This document shows, piece by piece, positions 1 through 9,854 of a stretch of DNA of 64,000 bases. Source of the stretch: Sporothrix humicola (Eukaryota > Ascomycota > Sordariomycetes > Ophiostomatales > Ophiostomataceae). The position numbers were made by a program, and so were the translations under genes. The notes beneath the pieces are model-generated. The model did no database searches. It was not told where the DNA came from and saw nothing but the letters and a program-made list of their open reading frames with translations. The stretch covers positions 310,001-374,000 of the forward strand of contig WNYE01000021.1 in NCBI GenBank assembly GCA_021396245.1, in the 5' to 3' direction. Position 1 is the first letter of the stretch; each line of letters opens with the position of its first letter.

Positions 1-713
1 TTATTTCTGCTGGCAGAGCCGCCGTTTATCGTCTGCGCAGAATCGCACAAAACTGAGAAGAAGAAGCAAAAACGTGCAGAAACACATGCAAAATCACACA
101 CATAACGTCTTGTCATAATCGCTTGTCTGACTACGGGCGCAGCTGTCCGTTTCTGCGCGTCTCGCGAATCGTATTTCTCGTGTCGGTAGCCGTTGAGATC
201 TGACTGTCCTCGTTCCTAGCTCTGATTGTTTTTTCTTTTCATCTTTTCTTCATTGTTTCTGTTCAGTGTCGTCTCCTGTTTCCCTTTTCTACCTTGCATG
301 CTTCACATCGCGATTTCTTTGTTCCAACAACCCTACTCCCTCGTCAACCAAATAACCTTTTACCTTTCCGGAAGCAAGGAGCAAGGGTTGCATTTGCACG
401 CCATCCGACAAAGAAAACGGAGCCGGGGCAACAAAAATAGGAACTCATCCTGCCATAAACAAGGGCCACGAGCCTGACAGCAACCCTCTGGCTTTGGCTA
501 TCACTTTCCAGCCTTTTTTTTTTGTGAGTGCGAAAAGAGGGAAAAGACGAGGATGCGGTAAGGGAGGCCTGTCAACATCGTCTGCGACATTCCCTTGTCC
601 GAATTAACCTTGTTTTCTTTCATTTTGTGTCTTCTATCTTTGTGTTTCTTTCCTCTCCCTTGTCTTTTCTGTGTCGTCGTTTTCTCCGTACTTTCACCTC
701 CACATCGACAACC
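1..713. other. Left-edge non-coding region, 5' flank of the first gene
   Basis: No gene is recognised here. The + strand becomes strongly C/T-rich from about 220 to 700, the usual look of a fungal promoter and 5' leader for the + strand gene starting at 714. Short open frames here, for example 226-477, have no recognisable protein character. Confidence 0.6.
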
Positions 714-2548
714 ATGCGACGATCTCCGTCAATAGGCGCCCCGGCCCTGGCCTCGGCCGTCTGGACCATCCTCGTCTTCTTTGCGGCCTTTCCCGCCTGC
801 CGAGCCGCTTTTGACGGCGCCGGTCTCAACGACGACGGCCGCGATGTTTTTCTACGCGGCGAACCCTTTGCCGATCTTGGCCTGACGCCACGCTACTTTC
901 TCGACAGCGTCTCGCCCATTGCGCGCCGCGACACCGCCGACTGCGCAGCCGGCTTTCATTCGTGTAAGTCGGGCCTCTCTTACTTATTTCTGTTGAACTG
1001 CCCCCTAACAACACAGGCCTCGATATCAACTCTACGCTCTGCTGCTCCAACGACCGCTACTGCATCATCGACCCGACGACTCTCCAGGCCGCCTGCTGCT
1101 CCATCGGCCTGACCTGCGGCTCGCCGTGCAACGCGAAGCAGTATCAGTGCAATGCGACAACGACCAAGACGGTCACACAGACGAAAACGGACCTCATTGT
1201 CTCGGGCACGGCCACTCTGCCGCTCACAACCCCGGCCACCGATGTTGTGACGGGCGTCAACACGGTCATCACCAAGATCACCACAGTTATTACGACGACA
1301 TCTGTCTATGCTGCCTGCTGCGCCCGCAGATGCCAGGGCACAAGTCAGTTCCGGTGCGCCAGCAGTTTCGGCAATGGCTGCTGCCAGTTCGGCCACACGT
1401 GCGCCTCCAGCAGCCAGTGCATCACCACCAGCGAGCCGAAATCAACGGCCGAAGCAACGGGTACTGACGGTCTGGTGTCGGCCCTTCCGAGCGGCTGCAC
1501 CACGAGCCAGATTGCCTGCCCCAGGAGCTTGGGCGGCGGCTGTTGCGCTCTTGGACATACCTGCACAGTCGTCTCGAGCACCATCTTTTGCGCTTCGGCC
1601 ACGGGCGCCTCAACGTCCGGTCTAACAACTACCGATACGAGCAGCAAGAGTTTATCTGCAGGTGCGAAAGCCGGTATTGCCATTGGTGCGGTTGTCGGCG
1701 CTGCACTTATCGCCGGTGCCGCCGCCTGGGTCTGTATCCGCAACCGCAAAGCCAGACGCGGCAGCATCCGCCGTGACTCGTCACTTCCTCCGGCCTCCTT
1801 TGGCGGCACCAACGACTACGACGACCTGCAGAGCCAGCCGCGCAACGACCCCCAGATGCACAATCCTGAGATGTACCAGCAAGACATGTTGGATGCAGGA
1901 GGCATGTCAGCCGCAGCGAGCTCGCCGGCAGCACGCTCTTGGCGCCATCCTCTTGCGTTCCGTCGCAACACGGCCAGCACCGGTGTCGGCGGCAACGGTA
2001 TTGCGTACAGCAGCAGTGGCGCCGGCGGAGGCATGGGCACACCGGCTCTGCCGACAGGATCTGAACCTGATGCTCGCCTTCCCGGACTGACACAGGACTA
2101 CTTTGGCCCCAATGCCGTGACAGGACCTTACACCGAGAATGGCGTGCCACAAATGGGTAACGTTGGCGGCGTTCCTATGCAGCCTCATGGTCCGCACGAT
2201 ATTGTGGCACCCGTCGAGATTGACTCACGGCAGCGGGCGGTGGCTGAGATGGGTGAGGCCAACAATGTCGGCATGAACGATGACGAAAACGAAAAGGACG
2301 CCGGCAATGCGCAAGCAGCGCCGTATGTTGCTGTTCAACCACCTGCTTCAGACGAACCCACACAGCATTTCGAGTTGTACGGCTCTGAGGTGCCGACACC
2401 ATATACTCAGCAAACTGTGTCGCCCAACGAGCGGCCAGGCGACCAGGGTGCAGTGACACCAATTGCTGAAGGCAGTTCTGGCGACGAGCCGGCAGTCTCG
2501 CCAATCGAGAACCCAAATGTGCCAGGAGGTGGTCCGCGGTTAGAATGA
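714..2548 (+). CDS. Cysteine-rich, single-pass membrane surface protein (2 exons), function unknown
   Basis: Exons 714-963 and 1017-2548; the 53-nt intron has donor GTAAGT and acceptor ACAG, and joining gives 593 residues. An N-terminal signal peptide (about residues 1-31, ending near FPACRA) is followed by an ectodomain with three CC-containing cysteine modules (for example GCCQFGHTC and GCCALGHTC) and a Thr-rich stretch. One membrane helix follows at about residues 301-324 (GIAIGAVVGAALIAGAAAWV). A basic stop-transfer segment (RNRKARR) and a roughly 260-residue low-complexity cytoplasmic tail rich in Pro, Gly, Asn and Gln complete the protein. This type I topology suggests a cell-surface sensor or wall-associated protein, by analogy to Mid2/WSC-type architecture, but I see no WSC or other named domain. 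It converges on the Cdc14 gene. The gene model is firm; the role is inference. Confidence 0.85.
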
Positions 2549-3042
2549 GCGTGTGTATGGTTTTGAGAGGACATTAATGACGTGATGGATGTACATAGTA
2601 TGGAAACATTTAGCGAATTTCTGGATTTAAGTAACTGAATCAAAATATGTCTATTATATTACAATGCGTGTGCCCATATTTTTTGTGAAGGGGAAGAACA
2701 CGGCCGTGACCCATACGCTCTATGTAAGATCGAGAAGAAAAGAGAAATGCAAACGAAAAAAAGGTAAGGACGAAAAGACAAAAGCACGCTCAGATGGTGG
2801 TGGTACAGTCCTGTGTTGACAAGAGCAAGGTTCGTCAGGAGAAGAAAAAGTTGGCAAAAAAAGAGGCAAAAACGGTGCAAATTGAAACAAGCAAAACGTA
2901 GAAAATAAAATAAAATCAAAACGCAAAAACAAATGGCTTCGCTAAAACGCCGTCGAATGGTGTCGAAAGATGTCGATGTCGAATGGTATCGGAATGAAGA
3001 GGAAGACGAAAGATAGCAGGGTAAATATAAGAGACAGCACCA
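2549..3042. other. Convergent 3' intergenic region
   Basis: These 494 nt lie between the ends of the surface-protein gene (+) and Cdc14 (-). The sequence is A-rich and probably consists of the two 3' UTRs. No gene or repeat is seen. Confidence 0.6.
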
Positions 3043-4010
3043 CTAACAGACAACGCCGCCAAAGGGCGTATGCGCTGTCAGGTCCCGCACAAGATCGTCC
3101 ACATTATGCAGGTGCCGCCCCAGCAGCGCCTGCTTGTCTTCCGTCGTCCGTGTAAAATCGGCCTCGTCGTCGTTCGTGCGCCGCTTGCGACCGTTGGCGC
3201 CCGAGTTGCCCGCGCCGCCGAATGCTTTGGCTAGCTTGCTAGGACTGCGTTGCAGCATCGCCGGCATCGAGTCGCGTGCGTCGGCCCGCGGGATCGAGGG
3301 CGTCTCCGGCATCAGGTAAAAGTACAGGAACTCCACCAGCTTGAGCTTGACCTCGCGGGACGTCGACCGGGACTTGAAGATGGATGTGACGGTCAGGAGG
3401 CCGTCGAGGGCCTCGAAAGCACGTGTGTTTTGAGGAGTGTCGATAAGGGCCACGACGAGTGTGAGAAGTGTGGCCGACTGGATGGCCGGGCAGTTGACAG
3501 GTTCAAGGAGATCGAGGAGGAGCTGCCAAGTTAGCAAGTATTCATAAAACGTAGAGCCATGATAGTAACGAGCGAAGCGAGGACAAAAACACTTACGTTC
3601 ATGTATTTCTCCCGTGCAAACAAAACTTTGCTCGGCGGATGCAGAAGCAGCACGCCCTGTGTGAGGTCGAGCGTGCTGAGGATCAGCAGGTCGTTCTGGC
3701 CGTCGCTGCCCCGTGACAGCAGCCGATCAAGAGTGTCGAGCAGCCGCTGTGCAATGTTCCACTCAAAGCCTTCCTGCAGCTTGAAGAACTCGAAAAACGC
3801 CGGGTCGTCGTTGAGCTCTTCCAGTGTCTTGTGCGATGCCTGGTTCCGCTGGTGCTGGTCATCGTCGAGAGTGGACTGCCGCTTCTTGGCCTTGGCTGAG
3901 GAAAGGCAGATGGGTGCAAGTAAGCCTTCAACCTGCTTGAGTCCCTTTTTTATCTTGGGGCCGTCGTACGACGACAGGTTATCGAATGCGAGTGAGAGGA
4001 GGGCCTCCAT
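3043..4010 (-). CDS. Cdc14-family septation initiation network protein (2 exons)
   Basis: Exons 4010-3597 and 3522-3043 on the minus strand; the intron (3523-3596, 74 nt) has donor GTAAGT, branch CTAAC and acceptor TTGGCAG, phase 0, giving 297 residues. The N-terminus (MEALLSLAFDNLSSYDGPKI, then KKGLKQVEGLLAPICLS) and the all-helical body (EFFKLQEGFEWNIAQRLLDTLD; NCPAIQSATLLTLV; VKLKLVEFLYFYLMPE) match the fungal 'cell division protein Cdc14' family. In fission yeast this protein binds the PAK/GC-family kinase Sid1 in the septation initiation network at the spindle pole body. It is unrelated to the Cdc14 phosphatase. The C-terminal part has a basic patch (GRKRR) and looks less ordered. The length is slightly above that of the S. 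pombe protein, as is usual in filamentous fungi. The next gene, GGPP synthase, is divergent. Confidence 0.88.
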
Positions 4011-6077
4011 TGTGTCGGGCGGGAGTAGTGAGAAGAGGATATGGAGGGAAGGGAGGGCGTCGGAGGAGTGTGGGATTATGAGGGCGTATTGAGATCAGAG
4101 TGAAGGAGTTTTCGAGAAATGGTAATTGCGAAGATTGAAGCTTTGAATATCGCCGAGGAGAAAGAAAACAAATGTGACAACTGATGTCAATAGAAGCGAA
4201 TTGGCTTCCGTGTAGAAAAGAAAGAGCGAAAGGTATTATAATACAGTAGAAGAAGAAAAAGGCATGCTCATGCAGAAAGTCGCAAGTGCATCACAAGAGA
4301 AAGAAAGAAAAGGAGAAGATGCAGACTTTCTCGATGCGAACTTGCTCAGACGAAAGAGTAGATAATATTAAAATAAAAAAGGAAGCTGCACTCCATTTGG
4401 CAGTTGCCGTGTGTTTGGCCGTCTCAGACCTGCACCGATAAATGGCCCAGCAACGGCAGGAGCTACCCACCAACCAAAGACCACAAATTGACTGCATACG
4501 TGCGGCGGCCATCCATCTTTAATATGGCGCTAGACCCAACTGGTGGGGACCTCACAACCACCCCGCAAATTCCACAGCGGCACACCATGCCACTAACACT
4601 GGAATACAGCACACGAGGGGGCAACATATAGGGGACAACAGCGGAATGGGCGCTATATCAGAAGACGAGTCTTTAAATCAACAAATTCAATGAAGCATCA
4701 CGAACACCGCAATTACACGCATGAACGAGTATATGAGATGCCAATACCTCTTTTTACTTTATGTACACCTACGCACTCAATTGCATTTTTTTGTATTTCC
4801 ATAGCGACGAAACATACTTGTTGAAACATGTGGTTCTTTGAACTGGACCAGTTGAGACGTGAAACCAGGAGTACGACGCCAGCATAGGAATTGCTGCCCA
4901 AGGCAGGGGCCAGAGGCGAAGGGAGACAGAAGAAAGGCGAGAAACACATCTTCAAGAATCAGTCTCACTGTCCATTGAGTTCGGCTTCGCTTCTGCTTTG
5001 GGCAGGCCGTCAAAGCGCACGTTCTTTTGGTCAAGGGACCTGCATAAACTCTCAGCCCAGGTATGCAGGGGAAGCCACAGCAAACTGGTTTGGCAGGAGA
5101 GTAGAATAGAAACAAAAACCCAAGTATTTATCAAAGAGCACATCTTATATCTCTGCTCATAAAACTCAGAAGTGAGGCCAATTTCTACATCACCAACTCC
5201 GTTGACTTTCGACCAGTCGCTCCTTCCTTTCCTCCATAGCGTCAGCGCCCATTCCATACGCAGTCACTGGCACGCTTCCCCCGCACCACCCGTCACATGA
5301 AGAAAGACCAACCGCTTGCACTGTCGTTGATAGCTCCTACCTAACCAACGTACGCCGATCGATCCCTCTTTTTTCCTTTCGTCTCGACTTGTCTGTCCCG
5401 TCATTATTCGCTCAACCAATTGATGTACCGCCTTTTATTATCGTCAACTTCATCAACATCTTCTTTCTCAGAAACTCAAATCGCTGTGCGCCCTACACAC
5501 CCGGGAAACGGCCTTTGAGAAATACGCCGCACAGGACAGGCCCTACAAGGCACACCCAGGCCTCCACAGCCCAGCCTTCTGCCTGGAACAAGGAACACGC
5601 AGCAATTGGCGGCGAAGCAAGAACGATCCCAGTCGCGCCTTCCGAAGAACTGATCAAGAAAACGAGTCCTACAAACGCAGAACTCCAAGGACAGGAAGGA
5701 GCTTTCCCGCCAAATCGCTGCTGCCTGCACCTGCAATTCTGCACTTTCCGCATGTGTTGTGTTCCCCAACACTCTGTCCTGCTTCCCCACTGGATACGGA
5801 GCAGTGGAACGTTCTTGCTATTTTGGTCGCATGACATCAAAGGACAGCACGCCAGTTGACACCAATCCACACAAGTCCACACCATAACGTTCTTCAAGTG
5901 CCACCTAGCTTCCGCCGGCCACCCGCCTGCCTCGTTAGGTCCAAAAAATCGTTGAAAAAGGAGCCCACAGCCTTCCTTCCGTTTGCACTTTTGAATAAAA
6001 GGAAAGGCCCCGTCCCGCTCTTGCCACACATGTTTCCATTGAAAGGCAGCAGGCGAAAAGAGAAAGAGCCAGCCAAC
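4011..6077. other. Divergent intergenic region between Cdc14 and GGPP synthase
   Basis: About 2.1 kb without a convincing gene; the small open frames lack protein character and homology that I recognise. The right part (about 5340-6077) is rich in C and A and is probably the promoter and 5' leader of the GGPP synthase gene. It contains a GATCGATC motif at 5357-5364. The frame of the synthase is already open from 5856, so the true start could lie a little upstream of 6078. Confidence 0.5.
5357..5364. promoter_or_regulatory. GATCGATC motif upstream of GGPP synthase, possible light-response element
   Basis: The octamer GATCGATC lies about 715 nt upstream of the chosen start. GATC-rich elements are bound by the White Collar complex at blue-light-induced promoters such as that of the Neurospora GGPP synthase gene al-3. 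One short motif is weak evidence; the functional reading is inference. Confidence 0.2.
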
Positions 6078-7604
6078 ATGCTGTCTGCTCCCATCGCTTC
6101 ATCCTCCTCCTCGACATCACCGGCCTTTCTCCAATCGCCCAACGCAATTCCCCCGCGGCGTTCCTCCACCGGCCAGCACTCGCACTCCCACTCGCATTCG
6201 CACTCGAACTCGAACTCGAACTCGAACTCTGCGTCATTGCCCCAAGCCTCGTCCTCCTCCTCGTCCGCATCGGCATCGGCGTCCAACCCCCGCCATCAGC
6301 ACACCACATCCGCCTCCTCGACCACCTCTGTCAGTGCAGGCAAATCCTCAGCCTCGGTGCTGCGGTCTGTCCCTGAAGCCGACTGGATCCACAACTCCGA
6401 CACCCGGCGCCCCCGGAAACCATCCATCACAATGGCCTCCCTCAAGGCATCGGCCGCTGCGGGGAACAACGGCCTGAGCACGAGCAACGCCGACAAGTCC
6501 ATCCCCTCCTCCTCCGCCCCTCTCCTCGACTCGACAAAACAGCTACCCCACCTCCCACCACACTCCAAGGCTGCCGCTGCTGCCGCCGCCAACTCTTCCT
6601 CCGAATCCTCCTCCGTCGCCAACTCCGTTCTCACAGCCTACGCTCTCCAGCCTACACCTCCACAGGATCCGAGACGTTATGCCACCGAAGACTTTAACTT
6701 TAGTGGACGGCGTACCTGGACAGACGAGAAGGAGCGGATCGTGTGTGGCCCCTTTGACTACCTGAACAGCACCCGTGGCAAGGAGTTCCGCACACAGCTG
6801 ATCAACGCCTTCAACGGCTGGCTCGAGGTCCCCGCGGACTCGCTAGAGGTGATTACACGCGTCGTCGGCATGCTGCATGTGGCGTCGTTGCTGGTCGACG
6901 ACGTCGAGGACTCGAGCAGCCTGCGTCGTGGCCTGCCCGTCGCCCACAACATCTTTGGTGTCCCGCAGACCATCAACAGCGCCAACTACATTTACTTTGT
7001 AGCTCTCCAAGAGCTGCAGAAGCTGCGCAACCCCAAGGCGCTGGTCATCTTTTCAGAAGAGCTGTGCAACTTGCACCGCGGCCAGGGCATGGACCTGTTC
7101 TGGCGTGACACGCTGACATGCCCGACCGAAGACGACTACCTCGAGATGGTGGGGCACAAAACGGGCGGCCTGTTCCGGCTGGGCATCAAGCTGATGCAGG
7201 CCGAGTCGCGGTCGCTCGTGGACTGTGTGCCACTCGTCAACCTGCTGGGCTTGCTGTTCCAGATCCAGGACGACTACCGCAACCTGTTCTCGACCGAGTA
7301 CAGCCAGAACAAGGGCATGTGTGAGGATCTTACGGAGGGCAAGTTCAGTTTCCCCGTCATCCACAGCATCCGCACGAACCCGTCGAATCTGCAGCTGCTC
7401 AACATCCTCAAGCAAAAGACGAGCGACGAGGAGGTCAAGCGGTACGCTGTGGCGCACATGGAGAGCACGGGCTCATTTGCGTACACCAAGGAGGTGCTGC
7501 AGGTACTCACAGAACGGGCACGCAACCTGGCGGACGCACTCGACGAGGGCAAGGGCCGCAGTCAGGCGGTGCATGCCATCCTCGACAAGCTTGCGATTGA
7601 CTAG
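6078..7604 (+). CDS. Geranylgeranyl diphosphate synthase (trans-prenyltransferase)
   Basis: Single exon; 508 residues from the ATG at 6078 (alternatives 6030, or 6432, which has the context CACAATGG). The enzyme condenses farnesyl and isopentenyl diphosphates to geranylgeranyl diphosphate for protein prenylation, carotenoids and other terpenoids. The first Asp-rich motif is DDVED at residues 274-278, after VVGMLHVASLLV. The second is QIQDDYRN with its Asp pair at 398-399. Also present are HRGQGMDLFWRD and KTGGLFRLGIKLMQAES. The catalytic fold begins near residue 210 (RTWTDEKERIV). The first 200 or so residues are Ser/Ala-rich low complexity with a His-Ser/Asn-Ser repeat, longer than in most family members, so part may be untranslated leader. 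The lack of a terpene-synthase or cytochrome P450 neighbour argues for the housekeeping enzyme (AL-3/Bts1 type) rather than a secondary-metabolite paralogue. Confidence 0.92.
   Translation: MLSAPIASSSSSTSPAFLQSPNAIPPRRSSTGQHSHSHSHSHSNSNSNSNSASLPQASSSSSSASASASNPRHQHTTSASSTTSVSAGKSSASVLRSVPEADWIHNSDTRRPRKPSITMASLKASAAAGNNGLSTSNADKSIPSSSAPLLDSTKQLPHLPPHSKAAAAAAANSSSESSSVANSVLTAYALQPTPPQDPRRYATEDFNFSGRRTWTDEKERIVCGPFDYLNSTRGKEFRTQLINAFNGWLEVPADSLEVITRVVGMLHVASLLVDDVEDSSSLRRGLPVAHNIFGVPQTINSANYIYFVALQELQKLRNPKALVIFSEELCNLHRGQGMDLFWRDTLTCPTEDDYLEMVGHKTGGLFRLGIKLMQAESRSLVDCVPLVNLLGLLFQIQDDYRNLFSTEYSQNKGMCEDLTEGKFSFPVIHSIRTNPSNLQLLNILKQKTSDEEVKRYAVAHMESTGSFAYTKEVLQVLTERARNLADALDEGKGRSQAVHAILDKLAID
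6175..6237 (+). repeat. CTCGCA/CTCGAA hexamer repeat encoding Ser-His then Ser-Asn
   Basis: Imperfect hexamer repeat inside the N-terminal extension of the GGPP synthase frame. It reads as alternating Ser-His and then Ser-Asn dipeptides. It is prone to length variation, and its translation depends on which start codon is used. Confidence 0.7.
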
Positions 7605-7932
7605 ATAAATGGAGCATTTCTTCTAGTTCTTTTCTTTTTTCTTATATTGTTTTCCGTTTACTTTTTATTTTTAACTTTTCTATACCTTTTATACCGGGTT
7701 CATTTAGGGCATACGGGATTTCTGTGGTTTATTATGGTTTTTGTCTTCTGCTTTTCATTTGATCTTTTCCGAGTTTAGAGAATACCAACTCTATACGTAC
7801 TTTCTGCCTTCTACGTTGTTTTCACGGGTGCCATATTCGGCGTTTGGGATCAGGTGCATGTTGGGTCAATTTGCTTCAACAATAAATGAGTTGTCCTTAT
7901 TGTTTCTTCGTCTATTTGCGTGATGCGTCTAA
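7605..7932. other. Convergent 3' intergenic region, T-rich
   Basis: These 328 nt lie between the stops of GGPP synthase (+) and the peroxin (-). The sequence is T-rich on the + strand and probably holds two 3' UTRs with poly(A) sites. Nothing else is seen. Confidence 0.6.
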
Positions 7933-9854
7933 TTATGCTGTAACGGTAATCTTTCTCCGCTTGACCATGCGCACCCAACGCCGACGGCGCCACTCACCAC
8001 GCCGACCCATACCTTCCTCGCCTTCTTCCCAGCTCGGGCCGAGCGGACGACGCTGTGGCCGGAACGAGGTTGTCGGCGGGTGCAAGCCGGTGCTATCGGC
8101 ATAAAAGTCGCTGTCACCGTACCCATAGCTGGTCGACTCTGCGGCGGCCGCCAGCTGGTGCTGTTGTTGCTGCTGCTGTTCATGCTCGGTATACATGTCG
8201 TAGACCCAACGCTCACCCTCCGTCTCGACCTCGACGCCCGTGATAATGCGCTCCTCGACCCAGTCGCGGCTCCACAGGTCAAGCGCCCACTTCTTCTCGC
8301 TCCACTCCCAGCCTTGCGGTGGCAGCACGTCCTCAAAGAAGCGCGCACCCTGGGGCCGTCCGCCGTTACCAGTCAAGAAGGCCGATGCGGGCGATGATGC
8401 AGTCTGTGCATTGGCATTGAGACGCGGCTGGGACAGCGGGTCGTAGGGACTAGGGCTAAAGACCCACGGCTCCCACTCGGCTGCATCATCCGTGGATCGT
8501 CGCTGGAGCTCAAAGATCTCGACCTCGCGGGTCTCTGGCGCTTCATCAAGGATAATGTCAGCAGCAACCCAGGCGTTCCAAAGAGAAGATGCCGAGGCAG
8601 GCTCTGCTTGGTTGGGTGCAGCTGCTCCGGTGCCAGCAGTGCTGTCCTTTTTAGCATCTCCGGTGACCTTATCACCAGTCGCAGGAGGAGGCGTGCTCAT
8701 GGACTTCTTCCACATACGCAAAAGACGCGCAACAGTCGGGTGGCCGCTGCACACAACCACCCAGCCACCAACCAAGAACAGGAGGCGCCAGGGCAGCAGA
8801 TGCGCAGCAACGGATAGTAGGGTGGCGGTCACACAGAGGGCAACAAAGAGGGCCGATGAGAAGGCCTCATCGGCAAAGTTGGTTGCCGGTACGACCGTCT
8901 GCACAATCTTGTCGTGGGCAACACTGAAGTCCTCCATGCTGTTCTGCAGGTCGCCCATGTTATGGAAAAAGTCACGGCTCAGTTCCTTGACAGGCTTGAC
9001 CGTGCGTGGCGGCGCCAGCGGAGGGCCGCGTGCATAATATTCGGACGGCAGAGCGAGGCTAGGCGTGTTAGTCGTCGAAGTGCCCGGATGGCGCGTGATA
9101 AAGCCCGGGATCAGGACGCCCAACAGCAGGATGGCGGGCGGGACGAGCGTCAGCAAGTAAGGGTCGAGGCACACAAATGTGTAGACGCCCAAGAACGACA
9201 GCGTGTGAGATGCACGGCGCCATGCCAACAGACGCTCAACCTTCTTCTGGAAACGGAAAACAACGCCAATGCGGGCATTGAAGCGACGGAAATTGGTCGA
9301 CATAATGGCGACGCTGAATCCAGGCCGTGGCTTCTTTACGGGTTCGTCGGCATCCAAGGCATCCAGCATGTGGCCTGCCCCGCCAGTGTCTGCCGCTCCG
9401 TCGCCGACATTCGGTGGTGCACCAAATGATGGGTCGCCATAGCCCAGGTCTGTGTCTTCGTCGTTTGCATGGCTGCTATCGATTGGGATTACTTGTTGGA
9501 AGAGCCTAACAATTGTCAGTACAACAGAACATATGTCACTACCCTCATTCGCAACAGTACGTACTTGTCTAGAAGCTGGTCCTGGATGTTGGCTTTGCTC
9601 AAAAAGTCACGGAATCCTCGCCGTTTCCGGGGTGTGTTTGGTGTCGGGGAGGCAGGCGGCGAGGCTGTGGCTTGCGACTGGTCGTCAGCCACCTCGCCGA
9701 CGGCCTCGAGTCTCGGGTGGGTCATGTAGCCGGTCTTGTTGACGCTGCTAGTGGAAGGCGGCAGCGGAGAAGGTGCAAGTTCAGGCGTAGGTATCGCGCC
9801 GTCGAGCGGATCGTCGTCGTGGCCTCCGAGAAACATGTAGGCGATTTCGTCCAT
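7933..9854 (-). CDS. Pex23-family peroxisomal membrane peroxin with dysferlin domain (2 exons)
   Basis: Exons 9854-9565 and 9505-7933; the 59-nt intron has donor GTACGT and acceptor GTTAG and splits a Lys codon, giving LLDKLFQQVIPID and 620 residues. It belongs to the Pex24p/Pex23 integral peroxisomal membrane family (yeast Pex30-32), which works at ER-peroxisome contacts and controls peroxisome number and size. Evidence: a conserved N-terminal segment ending IQDQLLDKLFQQVIPID; hydrophobic hairpins (TLSFLGVYTFVCLDPYLLTL, then VPPAILLLGVLIPGF, and later ALFVALCVTATLLSVAAHLL, then PWRLLFLVGGWVVV); then a dysferlin module (VEIFELQRR, WEPWVFSPSPYDP, GWEWSEKKWALDLWSRDWV, and a C-terminal WRRRRWVRMVKRRK). 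A poly-Gln run (about 8160-8180) lies before the C-terminal part. The exact paralogue (Pex23, or Pex30/31/32 type) cannot be fixed from sequence alone. Confidence 0.88.
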
